In this document: piece after piece, positions 60,700-64,000 of the stretch
How positions within the stretch are numbered: position 1 is the stretch's first letter
Layout: each line of letters starts with the position of its first letter
Assembly (NCBI RefSeq): GCF_014773385.1
Contig: NZ_JACXAI010000006.1
Span: 62,001 to 126,000 of the forward strand
Length of the DNA: 64,000 nucleotides
Reading direction: 5' to 3'
Source: Metabacillus arenae
GTDB lineage: Bacteria > Bacillota > Bacilli > Bacillales > Bacillaceae
Translations under genes and position numbers: made by a program
The notes under the pieces: model-generated
Databases searched by the model: none
What the model saw: only the letters and a program-made list of their open reading frames with translations
Told to the model about the DNA's origin: nothing

Positions 60700-61476
60700 A
60701 TGGGAAAGGTGTATCTTGTTGGAGCGGGTCCTGGAGATTCAGATCTGATAACAGTAAAGGGAATGAAGGCAATTAAAAAAGCAGATGTTGTCTTATATGA
60801 CCGTTTAGTAAATAAAGATCTGCTTGAATACGCAAAACCAGATGCTGATCTAATCTACTGTGGAAAGCTGCCAAACTACCATATCATGAAGCAAGAAACC
60901 ATTCATCATTTTTTAGTAAAGTTTGCAAAAGCAGGAAAGGTTGTCACACGCTTGAAAGGTGGAGACCCTTTTGTATTTGGAAGAGGCGGGGAGGAAGCAG
61001 AATATCTTGTCCGTCATCAAATACCATTTGAGGTCGTGCCTGGGGTTACATCAGGAGTCGCGGCAGCAGCTTATGCAGGAATTCCTGTCACTCACCGTGA
61101 AGTAAGCGGGAGTGTGGCATTTATAACAGGTCATAAACGAAAAGGGACCGAAGAAGATATTAAATGGGAAGCTTTAGCTAATGGAATCGATACCTTAGCT
61201 ATTTACATGGGCATGAGCAACCTTTCTTATATTCTTGAGAAGCTGATTTTAAACGGGAAAAGTAAACAGACTCCTATAGCAGTTGTCCATTGGGGCACAT
61301 CTGAAAAGCAGCAAACAATAACTGGAACCTTAGAAACGATTGAGCAAGAAGTGATAAAACATCGGATCGGAAATCCGAGTATGATTGTCATTGGAGAAGT
61401 GGTGAAATTTCATAACCAACTAAGTTGGTTTGAATCAAAAGAAGAGATTTCTAAACTCGCAGGAGAGGCTTTATAA
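60700..61476 (+). CDS. sumT: Uroporphyrinogen-III C-methyltransferase
   Basis: SumT (YlnD in B. subtilis) methylates uroporphyrinogen III twice with S-adenosylmethionine to make precorrin-2, the first step towards siroheme. The 258-aa protein has the CobA signatures VYLVGAGPGDSDLITVKGMKAI, VVTRLKGGDPFVFGRGGEEAEYL and VVPGVTSGVAAAAYAGIPVTHR. It ends with the start of sirB (one-base overlap). It is the first of three consecutive siroheme genes that serve the upstream reductase. Confidence 0.97.
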   Translation: MGKVYLVGAGPGDSDLITVKGMKAIKKADVVLYDRLVNKDLLEYAKPDADLIYCGKLPNYHIMKQETIHHFLVKFAKAGKVVTRLKGGDPFVFGRGGEEAEYLVRHQIPFEVVPGVTSGVAAAAYAGIPVTHREVSGSVAFITGHKRKGTEEDIKWEALANGIDTLAIYMGMSNLSYILEKLILNGKSKQTPIAVVHWGTSEKQQTITGTLETIEQEVIKHRIGNPSMIVIGEVVKFHNQLSWFESKEEISKLAGEAL

Positions 61477-62255
61477 TGAAACAAGCTATTTTATATGTTT
61501 GCCATGGAAGCCGGTTAAAAGAAGCGTGTCAGGAAGCATGCCAGTTTATTGATAAGGTCAAGCCTTTTGCTGGCGCACCTATTCAAATTACTACTTTTCT
61601 CGAATTATCACCACCCACTATTGAAGAAGGATTTAAACAATGTGTGGAGAAAGGAGCGACTCATATAGCTGTCGTTCCTTTACTTCTATTAACGGCAGTC
61701 CATGCAAAAAAAGATATACCTAAGGAGATCCTTAGTTGTATGGAGAATTATCCAGGAATCCATGTGACCTATGGAAGACCAATTGGGGTCCACCCTTTAA
61801 TTCCTGAAGTCGTCATTGATCGAATCAATGAACGAATTCAAGCAACGCCGGATGGAAAAGTAGTTTTAATTGGAAGAGGCAGCTCTGATCCAGCTGTTAA
61901 AAAAGATTTACAAGAAATTGCTGCCTTTGTTCAAAAAAAATCTTTTTTTCCAGAAGTAAATGTATGTTTTTTGACCGCTGCTAAACCAAGCTTTCATGAA
62001 ATGCTGGAAGTATTAAAAATGGAAACGAAACCGGTCTATCTTGTCCCATATTTACTTTTTACAGGGTTGTTAATGAAGGATATAGAGAAAGAGGTAAGGG
62101 CCATTAATGAGGTAAAAGACAATTTGTTTTTAACCAATTATATTGGATTCCACCCGCATTTAGAAAAAATATTTTTAGATAGAGTAAACGAAACGGTTCT
62201 TAATGAAGACCAGCAATTTTCGTTTCGGAAAGAGGAAATAAATTGCTCCCATTGA
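61476..62255 (+). CDS. sirB: Sirohydrochlorin ferrochelatase SirB
   Basis: SirB (YlnE) inserts ferrous iron into sirohydrochlorin. The 259-aa protein has two CbiX-like halves. The N-terminal VCHGSRLKEACQEA carries the metal-binding His; the second half shows VVLIGRGSSDPAVKKDL (with Arg replacing the common His of GHGS) and KPVYLVPYLLFTGLLMKDI. The start overlaps sumT; the end overlaps sirC by 13 bases. Confidence 0.94.
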   Translation: MKQAILYVCHGSRLKEACQEACQFIDKVKPFAGAPIQITTFLELSPPTIEEGFKQCVEKGATHIAVVPLLLLTAVHAKKDIPKEILSCMENYPGIHVTYGRPIGVHPLIPEVVIDRINERIQATPDGKVVLIGRGSSDPAVKKDLQEIAAFVQKKSFFPEVNVCFLTAAKPSFHEMLEVLKMETKPVYLVPYLLFTGLLMKDIEKEVRAINEVKDNLFLTNYIGFHPHLEKIFLDRVNETVLNEDQQFSFRKEEINCSH

Positions 62256-62800
62256 TGATCGATATGAAAAATAAACAGGTTGTCATTGTGGGAGGAGGAA
62301 AAATAGCCCTTAGACGCCTCCGGCTCTTAAAAGAAGAAGGTGCACACCTTACTGTAGTAAGTCCGCAAGTAAATGATGAAATAAAAAATTTAGCGGCAAG
62401 CGGCAAGATTGTGTGGAAGAAAAAGGAAGTATGTACTGAAGATATTAAGCAAGCTTTTTTAATAATAGCTGCAACAAATGACCCGAATATAAACGAATGG
62501 ATTGCAGGACAAGTTTCTGGCCATCAGTTAATAAATGTTGTTCATAAAGCTGAAATAGGAAATGTACAGGTTCCTAAAATCGTGAAAAAGGGCAAGCTAA
62601 TCTTTTCAGTTTCTACCTCAGGTGCAAGCCCATTGCTTGCAAAAGAGTTTAGCGAAAAATTTGCCTCATTAATTGATAAAGACATTGAAAAAAAATTAGA
62701 AGAATACCATCAGTATAGGGAACAATTGAAGTCCTCGAATCTTTCTGAAGAAGAAAGGAAGAAGGCATTAAAACAAAAATTGGATCTTGACAAACTTTAA
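62243..62800 (+). CDS. sirC: Precorrin-2 dehydrogenase SirC
   Basis: SirC (YlnF) oxidises precorrin-2 to sirohydrochlorin with NAD+. TTG 62243 (reading MLPLMIDMKNKQVVIVGGG) follows AGAGGAAA and matches the family N-terminus, giving 185 aa, about 20 more than I recall for B. subtilis. The Rossmann motif VVIVGGGKIALRRL is at residues 13-26. The C-terminal helical tail (EEYHQYREQLKSSNLSEEERKKALKQKL) is the longer part. It is the last gene of the operon and is followed by a terminator. Confidence 0.94.
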   Translation: MLPLMIDMKNKQVVIVGGGKIALRRLRLLKEEGAHLTVVSPQVNDEIKNLAASGKIVWKKKEVCTEDIKQAFLIIAATNDPNINEWIAGQVSGHQLINVVHKAEIGNVQVPKIVKKGKLIFSVSTSGASPLLAKEFSEKFASLIDKDIEKKLEEYHQYREQLKSSNLSEEERKKALKQKLDLDKL

Positions 62801-62828
62801 GTGCCAGGTGCAAACCGGCACTTTTGCA
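62799..62828 (+). terminator. Terminator after sirC
   Basis: AAGTGCC (62799-62805) and GGCACTT (62817-62823) flank an 11-nt loop, followed by TTGCATT. The stem begins at the stop codon of sirC. The GTGCCAGGTGC core recalls Bacillus intergenic hairpins. Confidence 0.6.
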
Positions 62829-63273
62829 TTATACAGATGCGAGTGAAATTTTCTCAACATTTAATCAATTAAATCTATTTTGAGATTTTAATAATTTCGG
62901 TTAAAATCCTTTGGCGAATCTCCCCAAAAAATAGTTTCTCTATTTAAGAAAACTGTATTCCTTCTTTTCAAACTATCGGTCTTTATCAATGGTGAATGAA
63001 AAAATTTTTAAGTGGATCTAATTTTGTATGTACTATTATGAGCTTGAGTTTTTTAATTGATCGATCATGAAAACAATTTTTTTAAATGTAGAGCCCTTTA
63101 TTTTAATAAAAAAACAAAATTAATAAGCGGAATTTTAAGTTATGGTTGCTAGCTATGACGGGTACCATTTTCCTCGTCTAGGCATATATCAATAACTATA
63201 ATCTACTGAGACAGTTTTTTCTCTTGTATAGTAGAGCAAATCCATTCCAGCAAAAAAGGTAAGCGAGTTGAAA
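62829..63273. other. AT-rich spacer before the TSUP permease gene
   Basis: About 445 bp, strongly AT-rich, with no gene I can support. TATAGT near 63221 (in TTGTATAGTAG) could be a -10 element about 50 bp before the permease start. No S-box, T-box or other riboswitch was recognised. Confidence 0.4.
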
Positions 63274-64000
63274 ATGATGAGCATAGAAATAATCATAATG
63301 GGGTTCTTTGTTGGGTTATTAATAGGTTTAACGGGAGTAGGAGACGCTGCCCTTTTGACTCCCATCTTAATTGCCTCAGGTATTAATCCAACGATTGCTG
63401 TAGGTACAGATCTTGTCTACAATTCAATCACCAAGCTTTCTGGAGCTGTCCAACATTGGAGACAAAAAACAATTAATTTCAAATTAGTAAAATATCTTGC
63501 GATTGGGAGTATTCCAAGTGCAGTTGCAGCAATCAGCTTGTTGAATTTCTTTAACGACAGTCATCTTAATCAAGATCAGATCATTAAAAATGCCCTTGGT
63601 TATGTTCTTGTATTAGTTGCTATCTCAATTATTATCCGCTTGTTTATGGATAAAAAGTTACGGCCGAACCGGTTGCAATTAAAGACCATTGAACAAAAGA
63701 AAGGGCTGACAATTTTAATTGGTGTTATTTTAGGCTTTATTGTAGGGCTCACGTCCATTGGATCAGGCTCATTGTTTGCCGTTGCGATGCTTTACGTGTA
63801 TCAGCTAAAGGCATCTGAATTAGTGGGTACAGATATTGCACATGCCTTTTTGTTAGTAACAGTTGCCGGCTTGCTTTATTTAGGAACAGGACATATCGAT
63901 TATCCTCTACTAATTAACCTTTTAGCAGGTTCGGTACCCGGGGCAATGATTGGCAGCACATTCTCTGCCAAAATACCGGCAAGACCGCTGCGAACTGTGA
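63274..64000 (+). CDS. TauE/SafE (TSUP) family membrane permease, partial
   Basis: An open frame from ATG 63274 (or 63277) runs past the window edge; 242 codons are visible. The product is a polytopic membrane protein of the TauE/SafE (DUF81, TSUP) family. The opening repeat is GFFVGLLIGLTGVGDAALLTPILI, followed by GTDLVYNSITKLSGAVQHWRQ. The second repeat is ILGFIVGLTSIGSGSLFAVAML, with VGTDIAHAF. Members often export or import sulfur compounds such as sulfite or sulfonates, and the neighbouring sulfate cluster fits this, but substrate is inference. The ribosome binding site is weak (AAGGTAAGCGAG). Confidence 0.88.
   Translation, partial: MMSIEIIIMGFFVGLLIGLTGVGDAALLTPILIASGINPTIAVGTDLVYNSITKLSGAVQHWRQKTINFKLVKYLAIGSIPSAVAAISLLNFFNDSHLNQDQIIKNALGYVLVLVAISIIIRLFMDKKLRPNRLQLKTIEQKKGLTILIGVILGFIVGLTSIGSGSLFAVAMLYVYQLKASELVGTDIAHAFLLVTVAGLLYLGTGHIDYPLLINLLAGSVPGAMIGSTFSAKIPARPLRTV

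Overview
The window looks like a chromosomal segment of a low-GC, endospore-forming member of the Bacillaceae (Bacillus sensu lato). The gene order closely follows the Bacillus subtilis region from yllA (bshC) to ylnF (sirC). Encoded proteins match B. subtilis lengths almost residue for residue, and sporulation genes (spoVD, spoVE, spoIIGA, sigE, sigG) are embedded in the cell-division cluster. No tRNA, rRNA, CRISPR array, prophage or transposase gene was seen. Identification rests on recognised motifs, lengths recalled from B. subtilis, and synteny; nothing was searched.

Layout. (1) 0.2-22.8 kb: bshC, then the division and cell-wall (dcw) cluster mraZ-rsmH-ftsL-pbpB-spoVD-murE-mraY-murD-spoVE-murG-murB-divIB-ylxW-ylxX-sbp-ftsA-ftsZ. 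(2) 23.5-31.2 kb: the large secreted subtilase Bpr, then the sporulation switch spoIIGA-sigE-sigG. (3) 31.4-35.7 kb: ylmC-ylmD-ylmE-sepF-ylmG-ylmH-divIVA. (4) 35.7-41.4 kb: T-box-controlled ileS, ylyA, lspA and an RluD-type pseudouridine synthase. (5) 41.4-53.4 kb: the complete UMP operon pyrR-pyrP-pyrB-pyrC-pyrAA-pyrAB-pyrK-pyrD-pyrF-pyrE with three PyrR attenuators. (6) 53.7-62.8 kb: a small reverse-strand membrane protein gene, then a SAM-riboswitch-led sulfate assimilation cluster: yezD-like, cysH, cysP, sat, cysC, a one-subunit siroheme sulfite reductase, a DUF3906-like gene, sumT, sirB and sirC. (7) From 63.3 kb to the edge: a partial TSUP-family permease.

The sulfur cluster is self-contained. 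CysP imports sulfate, Sat and CysC activate it, CysH makes sulfite, the reductase makes sulfide, and SumT, SirC and SirB build the siroheme that the reductase needs. B. subtilis uses CysJI for the sulfite step; here a ferredoxin-type enzyme sits inside the operon.

The least ordinary material is between genes. Several dispersed, hairpin-forming repeat families have expanded gaps that are short in B. subtilis: rsmH/ftsL, pbpB/spoVD, murB/divIB, sigE/sigG, T-box/ileS, ileS/ylyA, pyrE/cysH and cysP/sat. Two possible RNA elements stand out: an attenuator-like leader after murB (16533-16650) and a long rod-like structure before cysH (54795-54907). Regulatory sites conserved with B. subtilis include a 22-bp-spaced spoIIG promoter and a sigG leader hairpin covering its ribosome binding site. 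I saw no clearly novel protein system.
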